64,000 bases of DNA from Streptomyces sp. NRRL B-1140. Lineage in GTDB: Bacteria > Actinomycetota > Actinomycetes > Streptomycetales > Streptomycetaceae. The translations under genes were made by a program, and so were the position numbers. Of the stretch, positions 27,336 to 36,099 are shown in pieces; the stretch's first letter is position 1; each line of letters opens with the position of its first letter. Below the pieces are notes generated by a model that saw nothing but the letters and a program-made list of their open reading frames with translations, did no database searches and was not told the DNA's origin. The stretch spans positions 186,001 to 250,000 of the forward strand of contig NZ_LGEA01000125.1 of assembly GCF_001280065.1 (NCBI RefSeq). The letters are read 5' to 3'.

Positions 27336-27861
27336 CCCGGCCGGATCACGTCGGTGACGAAGGTCGCCCTGACGCTGAGGAAGCCCCATGGATGTCCTGG
27401 CCCGACGTGCGCAGCACACCCGCCACAAGCGCTGCCCCTGCGCATGGGGCACGCCGGAGACCCCGCACCCTCCGAGCCCGTGCCGGCGCGCACGGGTCGG
27501 GTACCCGGCGTGCCGCGGAGGCGGGCACCAGGCGCCCGGCCCGCGCAGACGCAGACGGACAAAACCCACCTGGACCACGACGAGGACGCTCCCGCCACGC
27601 ACGGCGCGCTGCACGTACCGGCACCCGGCGAGGGCGCGGTCCACGGCGGCTGGGGCGGGCGACGGCGCACCGCGCTGCGCAAGGTCGCCGTGGCGACCGC
27701 GCTGGCGGGCGCGGCCGTGACCGTGGGGCGGCTGATCACAGCGACGGGCTGACTCACCCTCGCGGGGACGAAGCCGACCCGCGTGCGCCCGCCCGGTGGA
27801 GGTGTCCCTGCGAGTCGCCGGCCGGCCGAGGCGCCATGGGGCGGACCGTCTCCGCTCAGGT
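27336..27861. other. 526-bp stretch with one doubtful short gene
   Basis: Between the glycosylase and the convergent transporter gene nothing is certain. The frame at 27354-27752 is open (annotated separately); the rest shows no recognisable gene, hairpin or operator. Confidence 0.5.
27354..27752 (+). CDS. Doubtful small protein with C-terminal hydrophobic segment
   Basis: An open frame of 132 codons. The first ~70 codons look non-coding (Pro/Arg/Ala rich, no pattern). The last ~60 residues have normal codon use and a sensible sequence: DKTHLDHDEDAPATHGALHV, then a basic patch GGRRRTALRKVAVATAL and a short hydrophobic end. The true gene may therefore start inside this range, for example at the GTG within PSEPVPART; no good ribosome-binding site was found for any start. 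No known family. Confidence 0.35.
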   Translation: MTKVALTLRKPHGCPGPTCAAHPPQALPLRMGHAGDPAPSEPVPARTGRVPGVPRRRAPGARPAQTQTDKTHLDHDEDAPATHGALHVPAPGEGAVHGGWGGRRRTALRKVAVATALAGAAVTVGRLITATG

Positions 27862-28767
27862 TCAGGGTGCCGCAGCGGTCTCGCGCTCGTCGTCGGGGGC
27901 CACCAGCGACTGGGTGAACGGGATCCGCGCCAGCGCGAGCACGCCCGCGGCGATCAGCGCGACGCCGGCCAGCTGGGGCAGCAGCCACCACCCGGAGCGG
28001 ATGGTCTCCTCGTACAGGGTGATGCCGAGGGCGAGGCTCACCAGGGCGTCGCCCAGGGTGAGCGCGGGCTGCGAGGCGACCAGCGGGCCCGCCTGCATGG
28101 CGTTCTCCAGCAGGAAAAGCGCGCACACCCCGGTGGCGGCGAAGGCGTATGTCTGCCAGGCGGTGAGGAAGCCCACGAGGCCCTGATCGTCGAGGATGTG
28201 GGTGGCGGCCTTCATCAGGGCCGCGGTCACGGCGTAGCTGATCGCCGTCGCGGCGCCCAGGCAGGCCGCCCGGGCCCGGCCCGCGGGCCGCCGGAGGGCC
28301 GCGACGGCGAGGGCGACCACCGCCCCCGCGCACACGGCGAGCGCGGGGATCCAGCGGTCCAGCGCCACATGGGTGCGGTTGCCGGCGGGAGCGGCGGCGG
28401 CGAGCGCGACCGCCAGACCGGCCACCACCACCGCGACGGCCAGCCAGCCCTTGCTCGGCAGGTGCCGGTGCATGAGCACAGAGGCGACGACGAGGGTGAG
28501 CGGCAGTTCCAGCACGAAGAGCGGCTGCACGATGGTCAGCGGCCCTGTGGCCAGCGCCAGCGCCTGGCAGACGGCTGCGCCGATCACCGCGAGGATGCCG
28601 GCCAGCCACACCGGCCGGCGCAGCAGATCGACGATCAGCCCGGCCCGCAACCCCTGGGAGGCGGGCACGGTGAGCGCCGCCTTGCGTTGGAGTACGGTCG
28701 CGACCGCGTTGCTGAAGGCGGCGCAGATCGCGAACACGACGGGGAGCACGGTGTGCAGCGTGGCCAC
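27862..28767 (-). CDS. EamA/DMT-family transporter
   Basis: A 301-residue integral membrane protein with about nine to ten hydrophobic helices, resembling drug/metabolite (EamA-type) transporters. Helix text includes VLPVVFAICAAFSNAVATVL, WLAGILAVIGAAVCQALAL and LPQLAGVALIAAGVLALARI. The internal pseudo-repeat (FSNAVATVLQRKA versus AISYAVTAALMKAA) fits the EamA duplication. The substrate is unknown. The GTG at 28767 is the first start giving an N-terminal helix; CGGAG touches it, so the exact start is unsure. Confidence 0.75.
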   Translation of the reverse strand: MATLHTVLPVVFAICAAFSNAVATVLQRKAALTVPASQGLRAGLIVDLLRRPVWLAGILAVIGAAVCQALALATGPLTIVQPLFVLELPLTLVVASVLMHRHLPSKGWLAVAVVVAGLAVALAAAAPAGNRTHVALDRWIPALAVCAGAVVALAVAALRRPAGRARAACLGAATAISYAVTAALMKAATHILDDQGLVGFLTAWQTYAFAATGVCALFLLENAMQAGPLVASQPALTLGDALVSLALGITLYEETIRSGWWLLPQLAGVALIAAGVLALARIPFTQSLVAPDDERETAAAP

Positions 28768-28879
28768 CTCCGGAGCGGCGGGCGTGTGACGCCTGCGGTG
28801 CCTGCTCCTGCCATGGTCGCCGCATCCGGTCGGGGACGCGATCGGGGCCCAGGGGGGCCAGGTCTCCCCTTCGCGCAGG

Positions 28880-29752
28880 TCAGCCCAGCTTCCGGAACAG
28901 CCCCTCCTGCACCACGGACACGACGAGACGGCCCTCGCGGTCGTAGATCCTGCCCCGGGCCAGGCCACGGCCGCCGACCGCGATCGGCGACTCCTGGTCG
29001 TAGAGGAGCCAGTCGTCCGCGCGGAACGGGCGGTGGAACCACATGGCGTGGTCCAGCGACGCCATGTCGAAGCCGCGCGGGCCCCACAGCGGCTCGACCG
29101 GGATGCGCACGGCGTCCAGGAGGGTCATGTCGCTGGCGTAGGTGAGGGCGCAGGTGTGCACGAGCGGATCGTCGCCGAGCGGCCCGACCGCGCGCATCCA
29201 CACGGCGCTGCGCGGCTCGGCGTCGCGGGCCTCCTCGGCGGTCCAGCGCAGCCGGTCCACATAGCGGATGTCGAAGGGCTGGCGGCGGGCCATCCGCTCC
29301 AACTGTTCGGGCAGTGCGCCCAGGTGCTCGCGGATCTCGTCCGTGACGGTGGGCAGCGACTCGGGGTCCGGCACCTTGCGGGCCGGGGGCAGCTGGTGCT
29401 CGAAGCTGCCCTCCTCCGGCTTGTGGAAGGAGGCGGTGAGGTTGAAGATCGTGCGGCCCTGCTGGACGGCCGTGACCCGGCGGGTGGTGAACGACCGCCC
29501 GTCGCGCACATGCTCGACCTGGTACACGATCGGCACGCCCGGCCGGCCGGGGCGCAGGAAGTACGCGTGCAGCGAGTGCACGGGACGGTCGCCCTCGGTG
29601 GTGCGGCCGGCGGCGACCAGCGCCTGCCCGGCCACCTGACCGCCGAAGACCCGCTGCAGGGACTCCTGCGGGCTGCGGCCGCGGAAGATGTCGACCTCGA
29701 TCTGCTCCAGGTCGAGCAGGTCGACGAGCCTCTCGGCCGGGTTCGTCGTCAT
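28880..29752 (-). CDS. tesB: Acyl-CoA thioesterase II
   Basis: A 290-residue double-hotdog thioesterase that hydrolyses acyl-CoA to free acid and CoA. Family blocks: IFRGRSPQESLQRVFGGQVA and LVAAGRTTEGDRPVHSLHAY at the start, then GRSFTTRRVTAVQQGRTIF, and at the end FDMASLDHAMWFHRPFRADD with the catalytic Asp, followed by LARGRIYDREGRLV. AGGAGA precedes the ATG. It follows the DUF3516 helicase by 37 bp in the same direction. Confidence 0.93.
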   Translation of the reverse strand: MTTNPAERLVDLLDLEQIEVDIFRGRSPQESLQRVFGGQVAGQALVAAGRTTEGDRPVHSLHAYFLRPGRPGVPIVYQVEHVRDGRSFTTRRVTAVQQGRTIFNLTASFHKPEEGSFEHQLPPARKVPDPESLPTVTDEIREHLGALPEQLERMARRQPFDIRYVDRLRWTAEEARDAEPRSAVWMRAVGPLGDDPLVHTCALTYASDMTLLDAVRIPVEPLWGPRGFDMASLDHAMWFHRPFRADDWLLYDQESPIAVGGRGLARGRIYDREGRLVVSVVQEGLFRKLG

Positions 29753-29789
29753 GGGTGGGATTCTCCTGTGCTCGCTGCTGCCCGGCCCG

Positions 29790-32303
29790 TCACAGCTGGC
29801 CGACGTCGGTGACGCGGACGACCGCGCGGCCCTCCGCGTCCGAGGCCGTGAGATCGACCTCCGCGCTGATGCCCCAGTCGTGGTCGCCGTTCGGGTCGTG
29901 GAAGATCTGCCGGACCCGCCACAGGGCGTTCTCCGGCTCCTCCTCGATGAGCAGCAGCTTCGGGCCGCGGGCGTCGGGGCCGGTACCGAGATCCTCGTAC
30001 TCGTCCCAGTACTTGTCCATCGCCTCGCCCCAGGCGTCGGCGTCCCAGCCGGACTCGGCGTCCATCTCGCCCAGTTCGCCGACCTGGTCGAGGGCGGCCA
30101 GCTCCACGCGGCGGAACATGGCGTTGCGGACCAGGACGCGGAAGGCGCGCGCGTTGGCGGTGACCGGCTTGACCTCGTCGGCCTTCTCCTGGGCCTCCTC
30201 GGCCGTCATCTCCGCGGGGTTCGCGAGCTGCTCCCACTCGTCCAGCAGGCTGGAGTCGACCTGGCGCACCATCTCGCCCAGCCAGGCGATCAGGTCCTGG
30301 AGGTCCTCGGACTTGAGGTCGTCCGGGACGGTGTGGTCGAGGGCCTTGAACGCGCTGGCCAGATAGCGCAGCACGATGCCCTCGGTGCGGGCCAGCTCGT
30401 AGTGGGACACCAGCTCGGTGAAGGAAAGCGCCCGTTCGTACATGTCGCGGATCACGGACTTCGGCGACAGCGGATGGTCGCCGACCCAGGGGTGGCTCTT
30501 GCGGTACGTGTCGTACGCGTGGAAGAGCAGCTCCTCCAGGGGCTTCGGGTACGTGATGTCCTGGAGACGCTCCATGCGCTCCTCGTACTCGACGCCGTCC
30601 GCCTTCATCTGGGCCACGGCCTCGCCGCGCGCCTTGTTCTGCTGGGCGGCGAGGATCTGCCGCGGGTCGTCGAGCGTGGACTCCACGACGGACACCATGT
30701 CGAGCGCGTACGACGGGGACTCGGGGTCGAGCAGCTCGAACGCGGCGAGCGCGAAGGTGGACAGCGGCTGGTTGAGGGCGAAGTCCTGCTGGAGGTCGAC
30801 CGTGAGGCGGACGATGCGGCCCTCGGCGTCCGGCCGGTCGAGCTTCTCGACGATGCCGCCGTCCAGCAGTGAGCGGTAGATCGCGATGGCCCGGCGGATG
30901 TGCCGCAACTGCTGCTTGCGCGGCTCGTGGTTGTCCTCCAGCAGCCGCCGCATCGCCTCGAAGGCGTTGCCGGGACGGGCGATCACCGAGAGCAGCATGG
31001 TGTGCGTCACGCGGAAGCGAGACGTCAGCGGCTCCGGCTCGGAGCCGATGAGCTTCTCGAAGGTCTGCTCCGACCAGGCCACGAAGCCCTCGGGGGCCTT
31101 CTTGCGGACGACCTTGCGGCGCTTCTTGGGGTCGTCGCCCGCCTTGGCGAGGGCCTTCTCGTTCTCGACGACGTGCTCGGGCGCCTGCGCGACGACGAAG
31201 CCCTCCGTGTCGTACCCGGCCCGCCCGGCGCGGCCCGCGATCTGGTGGAACTCCCGGGCGCGCAGGGTGCGTACGCGGGTGCCGTCGTACTTGGTGAGGG
31301 CCGTGAACAGCACGGTGCGGATGGGGACGTTGACGCCCACGCCGAGCGTGTCGGTGCCGCAGATGACCTTCAGCAGACCGGCCTGGGCGAGCTTCTCCAC
31401 CAGCCGGCGGTACTTGGGCAGCATGCCGGCGTGGTGCACGCCGATGCCGTGCCGGACGTAACGGGAGAGATTGCGGCCGAATTTGGTGGTGAAGCGGAAG
31501 TTGCCGATCAGCTCGGCGATCTGCTCCTTCTCCTCCTTCGAGCACATGTTGATGCTCATCAGCGCCTGCGCACGCTCCACGGCCTGCGCCTGCGTGAAGT
31601 GCACGATGTAGACGGGCGCCTGCCGGGCGGACAGCAGATCGGTGAGGGTCTCGGTGAGCGGCGTGTACCGGTATTCGTAGGACAGCGGCACGGGGCGGGT
31701 CGCCGAGCGGACCACCGCGGTCGGGCGGCCGGTGCGGCGGGCGAGGTCCTTCTCGAAGAAGGAGACGTCGCCGAGCGTCGCCGACATCAGCACGAACTGC
31801 GCCTGCGGCAGCTCCAGGATCGGGATCTGCCAGGCCCAGCCGCGGTCGCCCTCGGCGTAGAAGTGGAACTCGTCCATCACGACCTGGCCGACATCGGCGT
31901 CCTTGCCGTCGCGCAGCGCGATCGACGCCAGCACCTCGGCGGTGCAGCAGATCACGGGAGCGTCGGCGTTGACCGACGCGTCGCCGGTCAGCATGCCGAC
32001 GTTCTCGGTGCCGAAGATCTTGCACAGCTCGAAGAACTTCTCCGACACCAGCGCCTTGATCGGTGCGGTGTAGAAGGTGACCTCGTCACGGGCGAGGGCC
32101 GCGAAGTGCGCGCCCGCCGCGATCATGCTCTTGCCGGAACCCGTGGGCGTCGACACGATCACGTTCGCACCGGAGACCACCTCGATCAGCGCCTCCTCCT
32201 GGTGCGGGTAGAGCGTGAGACCCCGCTCGCCGGCCCACGACTCGAAGGCTTCGTACAGGGCGTCGGGGTCGGGGGTCCGTGGCAGCTGATCGATGAGGGT
32301 CAC
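29790..32303 (-). CDS. DEAD/DEAH-box helicase with DUF3516
   Basis: An 837-residue superfamily 2 helicase of the Ski2-like/DUF3516 actinobacterial type. The N-terminal half has Walker A STPTGSGKS (~residue 50), DEFH at VVMDEFHFY, SAT in LMSATLGDV, and motif VI HQIAGRAGRAG. The C-terminal half (~390-830) is DUF3516, with no known activity. Related enzymes act on RNA or DNA; which is unclear. The GTG start at 32303 is preceded by GGGGGC; the ORF extension upstream lies in the divergent promoter region. It precedes tesB by 37 bp. Confidence 0.9.
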   Translation of the reverse strand: MTLIDQLPRTPDPDALYEAFESWAGERGLTLYPHQEEALIEVVSGANVIVSTPTGSGKSMIAAGAHFAALARDEVTFYTAPIKALVSEKFFELCKIFGTENVGMLTGDASVNADAPVICCTAEVLASIALRDGKDADVGQVVMDEFHFYAEGDRGWAWQIPILELPQAQFVLMSATLGDVSFFEKDLARRTGRPTAVVRSATRPVPLSYEYRYTPLTETLTDLLSARQAPVYIVHFTQAQAVERAQALMSINMCSKEEKEQIAELIGNFRFTTKFGRNLSRYVRHGIGVHHAGMLPKYRRLVEKLAQAGLLKVICGTDTLGVGVNVPIRTVLFTALTKYDGTRVRTLRAREFHQIAGRAGRAGYDTEGFVVAQAPEHVVENEKALAKAGDDPKKRRKVVRKKAPEGFVAWSEQTFEKLIGSEPEPLTSRFRVTHTMLLSVIARPGNAFEAMRRLLEDNHEPRKQQLRHIRRAIAIYRSLLDGGIVEKLDRPDAEGRIVRLTVDLQQDFALNQPLSTFALAAFELLDPESPSYALDMVSVVESTLDDPRQILAAQQNKARGEAVAQMKADGVEYEERMERLQDITYPKPLEELLFHAYDTYRKSHPWVGDHPLSPKSVIRDMYERALSFTELVSHYELARTEGIVLRYLASAFKALDHTVPDDLKSEDLQDLIAWLGEMVRQVDSSLLDEWEQLANPAEMTAEEAQEKADEVKPVTANARAFRVLVRNAMFRRVELAALDQVGELGEMDAESGWDADAWGEAMDKYWDEYEDLGTGPDARGPKLLLIEEEPENALWRVRQIFHDPNGDHDWGISAEVDLTASDAEGRAVVRVTDVGQL

Positions 32304-32448
32304 GCCCCCATCTTGCCCGGCCCGGTGCCCGATGCGGGAATCGGCTGCGGGCCCGAAGATCACGAACGCTACGCTGGGTCGCCGACGGGACGTCAGCGCG
32401 CCCGGTCAACTGGACAGCGGCACATGAGGAATGAGGCGGGCAGCGGCC

Positions 32449-33243
32449 ATGATGGGACCAGCACACTCACTGTCGGGAGCCGCCGCCTGGCTCGGCGTCG
32501 GTGCGGCCGCCGCGGCGGCCGGGCACCCGATGCCCTGGCCGGTCCTCCTCGTCGGCGCCCTGATCTGCGCCGGAGCCGCACTCGCCCCGGACCTGGACCA
32601 CAAGGCGGCCACCATCTCCCGGTCCTTCGGACCGCTGTCGCGCTGGCTCTGCGAGATCGTCGACAAGCTGTCGTACGCCGTCTACAAGGCCACCAAGAAG
32701 CAGGGTGACCCGCGCCGCTCCGGCGGGCACCGCACGCTGACGCACACCTGGCTGTGGGCGGTTCTGATCGGTGCGGGCACCTCGGCGGTGGCGATCACCA
32801 GCGACCGCTGGGGCGTGCTCGCGGTCCTGTTCGTGCACATGGTCCTCGCCATCGAGGGCCTGCTGTGGCGGGCGACGCGCGGCTCCAGCAGCGAGGTGCT
32901 GGTGTGGCTGCTGGCCGCGACCACCGCGTGGATCCTGGCGGGCATACTGGACCAGCCGGGCAACGGTGCGGACTGGCTGTTCACGGCACCGGGCCAGGAG
33001 TACCTGTGGCTGGGGCTGCCGGTGGTGCTGGGGGCGATCGTGCACGACATCGGAGACGCGCTCACCGTGTCCGGCTGCCCGATCCTGTGGCCCATCCCGG
33101 TCGGGCGCAAGCGCTGGTACCCGGTCGGGCCGCCGAAGGCCATGCGCTTCCGGGCCGGCAGCTGGGTCGAGCTCAAGGTGCTGATGCCGGTGTTCATGCT
33201 CCTCGGCGGAGTGGGTTGCGCCGCGGCACTCAACTTCATCTGA
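32449..33243 (+). CDS. YdjM-like membrane-bound metal-dependent hydrolase
   Basis: A 264-residue membrane protein of the YdjM/LexA-regulated family. The metal-ligand pattern is visible: HSLSGAAAW near the start, LAPDLDHKAA, SGGHRTLTHTW and a later IVHDIGDALTVSG. There are about four to five hydrophobic segments between them. E. coli YdjM belongs to the SOS regulon, but I see no complete SOS box here. The reaction is not known. Start choice between 32431, 32449 and 32452 is uncertain. A 16-bp sequence spanning the stop codon is repeated 58 bp later. Confidence 0.85.
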   Translation: MMGPAHSLSGAAAWLGVGAAAAAAGHPMPWPVLLVGALICAGAALAPDLDHKAATISRSFGPLSRWLCEIVDKLSYAVYKATKKQGDPRRSGGHRTLTHTWLWAVLIGAGTSAVAITSDRWGVLAVLFVHMVLAIEGLLWRATRGSSSEVLVWLLAATTAWILAGILDQPGNGADWLFTAPGQEYLWLGLPVVLGAIVHDIGDALTVSGCPILWPIPVGRKRWYPVGPPKAMRFRAGSWVELKVLMPVFMLLGGVGCAAALNFI

Positions 33244-33306
33244 GCGCGCCTCTACGCCTGACCTCGGAGCGCACCCCGGAACGCCCGCTCACTTCATCTG
33301 AGCGCG
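33233..33306 (+). repeat. 16-bp direct repeat across a stop codon
   Basis: ACTTCATCTGAGCGCG at 33233-33248, which contains the TGA stop of the YdjM-like gene, is repeated exactly at 33291-33306 (58 bp apart). A preceding CTC is also shared. Confidence 0.9.
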
Positions 33307-33326
33307 GCCGCGCCACGCAACGCGCC

Positions 33327-33572
33327 TCAGCCGCCGCCGTAGCGCCGCTCGAACGCGGCGACCCTGCCCTCCGAGTCCACCGTGCGGGCCTTGCCCGTGT
33401 AGAAGGGGTGGCTCTCCGAGGAGATCTCCACGTCCACGACGGGATAGGTCTCGCCATCGTCCCATTCGATGGTCTGATCGCTGTTCGCGGTGGACCGGGT
33501 GAGGAAGGCGTACCCGGCGGCGCGGTCGCGGAAGACGACGGGGTGGTAGTCGGGGTGCTTGTCCTGCTGCAT
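33327..33572 (-). CDS. rpmE2: 50S ribosomal protein L31 type B
   Basis: An 81-residue ribosomal protein L31 of the zinc-free (C-) type. It begins [16 protein letters not shown], contains [10 protein letters not shown], and lacks the CxxC pairs of the zinc-binding type. This form replaces the zinc protein when zinc is short, and in actinobacteria it is usually controlled by Zur; I see no Zur palindrome in the 66 bp upstream. Instead the ribosome-binding site is triplicated. The DUF5709 gene ends 66 bp upstream on the same strand, so read-through is possible. Confidence 0.95.
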   Translation of the reverse strand: MQQDKHPDYHPVVFRDRAAGYAFLTRSTANSDQTIEWDDGETYPVVDVEISSESHPFYTGKARTVDSEGRVAAFERRYGGG

Positions 33573-33618
33573 GGATGCTCCTCGAGATGGATGCTCCTCG
33601 AGATGGATGCTCCTCGAG
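33571..33618 (-). repeat. Triple 16-bp repeat carrying the rpmE2 ribosome-binding site
   Basis: ATGGATGCTCCTCGAG occurs three times head to tail without a change (33571-33586, 33587-33602, 33603-33618). On the rpmE2 strand each copy reads CTCGAGGAGCATCCAT, so each holds a GAGGAG Shine-Dalgarno sequence. Only the copy next to the gene is followed by G, which completes the ATG start codon. Confidence 0.95.
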
Positions 33619-33638
33619 CGGCTCGGCCGGTTTCGCGG

Positions 33639-34109
33639 TCAGCCGGACAGGGTGTCCTCGTCGACGATGTGCACGGCGGCCTCCTCGGCCGACGCGGCGG
33701 CGCCGTCGATGCCCACGTCCATGGCGACCAGGGCTTCCTCCTCGTCCTCGTGGGCGCCTTCGTCGGGTGCCACGAGCCGACCGGACCGTGCGGCGCCGAC
33801 CTCGTTGTCCAGCAGTTCCCCGTCGGTGCCCGCACAGTCCCCGATGCCGTCACCGTCCGGGGCGGCGGCGTCGGGCAGTTCCTCGGAGAGCCGCTGGTCC
33901 AGCGTCTCGCCCCGCTGCCGCTCGGCCGCCGTCACTCCGAGGTGCTCGACGGCCCAGGGCCGCTCGGGAGGGGACCAGCCCCGGTCCAAGGGATCCTCGA
34001 CGCCGTCGTTCTCCAGGGTGTCCTCGGCGTCGAGCAGCCCCGTGTCCTCCCTCTGCTCGTCCTGGTCCGGCTGGTAGACGTCGTCTCCCCAGCCGTCGGA
34101 GCTGTTCAC
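33639..34109 (-). CDS. DUF5709-family acidic protein
   Basis: A 156-residue very acidic soluble protein of the actinobacterial DUF5709 family. It starts NSSDGWGDDVYQPDQDEQ, followed by DTLENDGVEDPLDRGWSPPE and a C-terminal region rich in Glu and Asp (EDEEEAL). No catalytic motif; role unknown, although the family is sometimes linked to stress regulons. The GTG start is well supported by GGAGGT four bases upstream. It sits between an ABC exporter pair and rpmE2, all on the minus strand. Confidence 0.75.
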   Translation of the reverse strand: MNSSDGWGDDVYQPDQDEQREDTGLLDAEDTLENDGVEDPLDRGWSPPERPWAVEHLGVTAAERQRGETLDQRLSEELPDAAAPDGDGIGDCAGTDGELLDNEVGAARSGRLVAPDEGAHEDEEEALVAMDVGIDGAAASAEEAAVHIVDEDTLSG

Positions 34110-34317
34110 GGGTACCTCCAGGGGGTGGACGGGCCCCTTCTCACGGGACCCGTGCCGGGCGGCCGCCACGGAGCACTGACGCCGCCCGGACCACTGTTTC
34201 CCGGGCGTTCCCCGAGCCGGTGCCTGATTCCAGCCTTCCACCCCGGTTCGCTCCTGCGCAACGCCAAGGACGTGGCCGCCCCCGAGGAGGCGCACGCCGC
34301 CCGGCGCGACGAGGTGC

Positions 34318-36099
34318 TCACCCGTGCCAGGACCTCCACAGCGCCGCATACGCCCCGTCCGCCGCCACCAGTTCCTCGTGGCTGCCCAGCTCGCTGATCC
34401 GGCCGTTCTCGACGACGGCGATGACGTCCGCGTCGTGGGCCGTGTGCAGCCGGTGGGCGATGGCGACGACGGTGCGGCCGTCGAGGACCCGGGCCAGGGA
34501 GCGTTCCAGGTTGCGGGCGGCTCGCGGGTCGAGCAGGGAGGTCGCCTCGTCCAGGACCAGCGTGTGCGGGTCGGCCAGCACCAGGCGGGCCAGCGCGATC
34601 TGCTGGGCCTGGGCCGGGGTGAGCGCCAGACTGCCCGAGCCGACCTCGGTGTCCAGGCCGTCCTCCAGCGCCCGGGCCCAGCCGTCGGCGTCGACCGCGC
34701 CCAGCGCCGCCCACAGCTCGGCGTCGACCGCACCGGTCCGCGCGAGCCGCAGGTTGTCGCGCAGGGAGCCCACGAAGACATGGTGTTCCTGGTTGACCAG
34801 GGCCACGTGGGAGCGGACGTGCTCGGCGGGCATCCTCGACAGCTCGGTGCCGCCCAGGGTGATACGGCCGTCCCGGGGCGCGTAGATCCCGGCGAGCAGC
34901 CGGCCCAGGGTGGACTTGCCCGCACCCGAGGGGCCGACCAGGGCCAGCCGGGTACCGGGGGCCACCTCCAGGGAGACCTCGCGCAGGACGTCCACGCCCT
35001 CCAGGTAGCCGAAGTGCACCCGGTCGGCGTGCACATGCCGCCCGTCGGGGGCCACACTCGGATCCCCGGCGTCCGGCTCGATGTCCCGGACTCCTACGAG
35101 CCGGGCCAGCGACACCTGGGCCACCTGCAGCTCGTCGTACCAGCGCAGGATCATGCCCACCGGGTCGACCAGCATCTGCGCGATGAGCGCGCCGGTCGTC
35201 AGCTGACCCACGTCGATCCACCCGTGCAGGGCGAACACGCCCCCGATCATCAGGACCGACGCGAGCACGGTCACGTGGGTGGTGTTGATGACCGGGAAGA
35301 GCACCGACCGCAGCCAGAGCGTGTACCGCTCCCACGCCGTCCACTCCCGGATCCGGCGCTCCGACAGCGCGACGCGGCGCTCGCCGAGGCGGTGGGCCTC
35401 GACGGTGCGCCCGGCGTCCACGGTCTCGGCGAGCGCGGCGGCCACGGCGGCGTACCCGGCGGCCTCGGAACGGTAGGCCGACGGCGCCCGCCGGAAGTAC
35501 CAGCGGCAGCCGGCGATCAGCAGCGGCAGGGCCAGCAGCACCGCCAGCGCCAGCGGCGGCGCCGTGATCACCAGTCCGCCCATCAGCAGGACCACCCACA
35601 CCACGCCGATCGACAGCTGCGGTACGGCCTCGCGCATGGCGTTGCCCAGGCGGTCGATGTCCGTCGTGATGCGCGACAGCAGGTCACCGGTGCCCGCCCG
35701 CTCCAGCACCCCGGGCGGCAGTCCGACGGACCGGACGAGGAAGTCCTCGCGCAGGTCGGCCAGCATCCGCTCGCCCAGCATCGCGCCGCGCAGCCGCACC
35801 TGCCGGACGAACACGGCCTGGACGGCCAGCGCGGCCACGAAGAGGCCGGCCGTGAGCTCCAGCCGCAGGTTCCCGACCCCGTCGGACACCCGCTCCACCA
35901 GTCCGCCCAGCAGCCAGGGGCCGGCCATCGAGGCGATCACGGCGGCCGTGTTGACGGCGACCAGCAGCAGGAACGCCCGCCGGTGCCGGCGCAGCAGTTC
36001 GGCCACGTAGCCGCGGACGGTCTCGGGGGCGCCGACCGGCAGGGTGTTCGCCGTCGTCGGGGCCGCCGGGTCGTAGGCCGGTGGCGCGACGCCGATCAT
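34318..36099 (-). CDS. ABC half-exporter, second subunit (degenerate signature)
   Basis: A 593-residue ABC exporter half with a six-helix membrane domain (residues ~30-320) and a nucleotide-binding domain. Walker A is intact (GPSGAGKST, ~390), as are the Q-loop VNQEHHVFVGS, Walker B TLVLDEATSLLD and switch His AIAHRLHTAHD. The signature motif is changed from LSGGQ to LTPAQ (~494). Its ATG overlaps the stop of the upstream half-exporter gene (ATGA). The two should form a heterodimer exporting an unknown lipid, peptide or drug. Confidence 0.92.
   Translation of the reverse strand: MIGVAPPAYDPAAPTTANTLPVGAPETVRGYVAELLRRHRRAFLLLVAVNTAAVIASMAGPWLLGGLVERVSDGVGNLRLELTAGLFVAALAVQAVFVRQVRLRGAMLGERMLADLREDFLVRSVGLPPGVLERAGTGDLLSRITTDIDRLGNAMREAVPQLSIGVVWVVLLMGGLVITAPPLALAVLLALPLLIAGCRWYFRRAPSAYRSEAAGYAAVAAALAETVDAGRTVEAHRLGERRVALSERRIREWTAWERYTLWLRSVLFPVINTTHVTVLASVLMIGGVFALHGWIDVGQLTTGALIAQMLVDPVGMILRWYDELQVAQVSLARLVGVRDIEPDAGDPSVAPDGRHVHADRVHFGYLEGVDVLREVSLEVAPGTRLALVGPSGAGKSTLGRLLAGIYAPRDGRITLGGTELSRMPAEHVRSHVALVNQEHHVFVGSLRDNLRLARTGAVDAELWAALGAVDADGWARALEDGLDTEVGSGSLALTPAQAQQIALARLVLADPHTLVLDEATSLLDPRAARNLERSLARVLDGRTVVAIAHRLHTAHDADVIAVVENGRISELGSHEELVAADGAYAALWRSWHG

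Noticed and set aside
27346..27624. 92-codon minus-strand open frame in the gap after the glycosylase
   Set aside because: Arg/Ala/Pro-rich without pattern and no ribosome-binding site; the plus frame over the same DNA has better codon use toward its end.
32304..32448. SOS box before the YdjM-like gene
   Set aside because: Only a CGAAC half-site is visible; the second half of the palindrome is missing.
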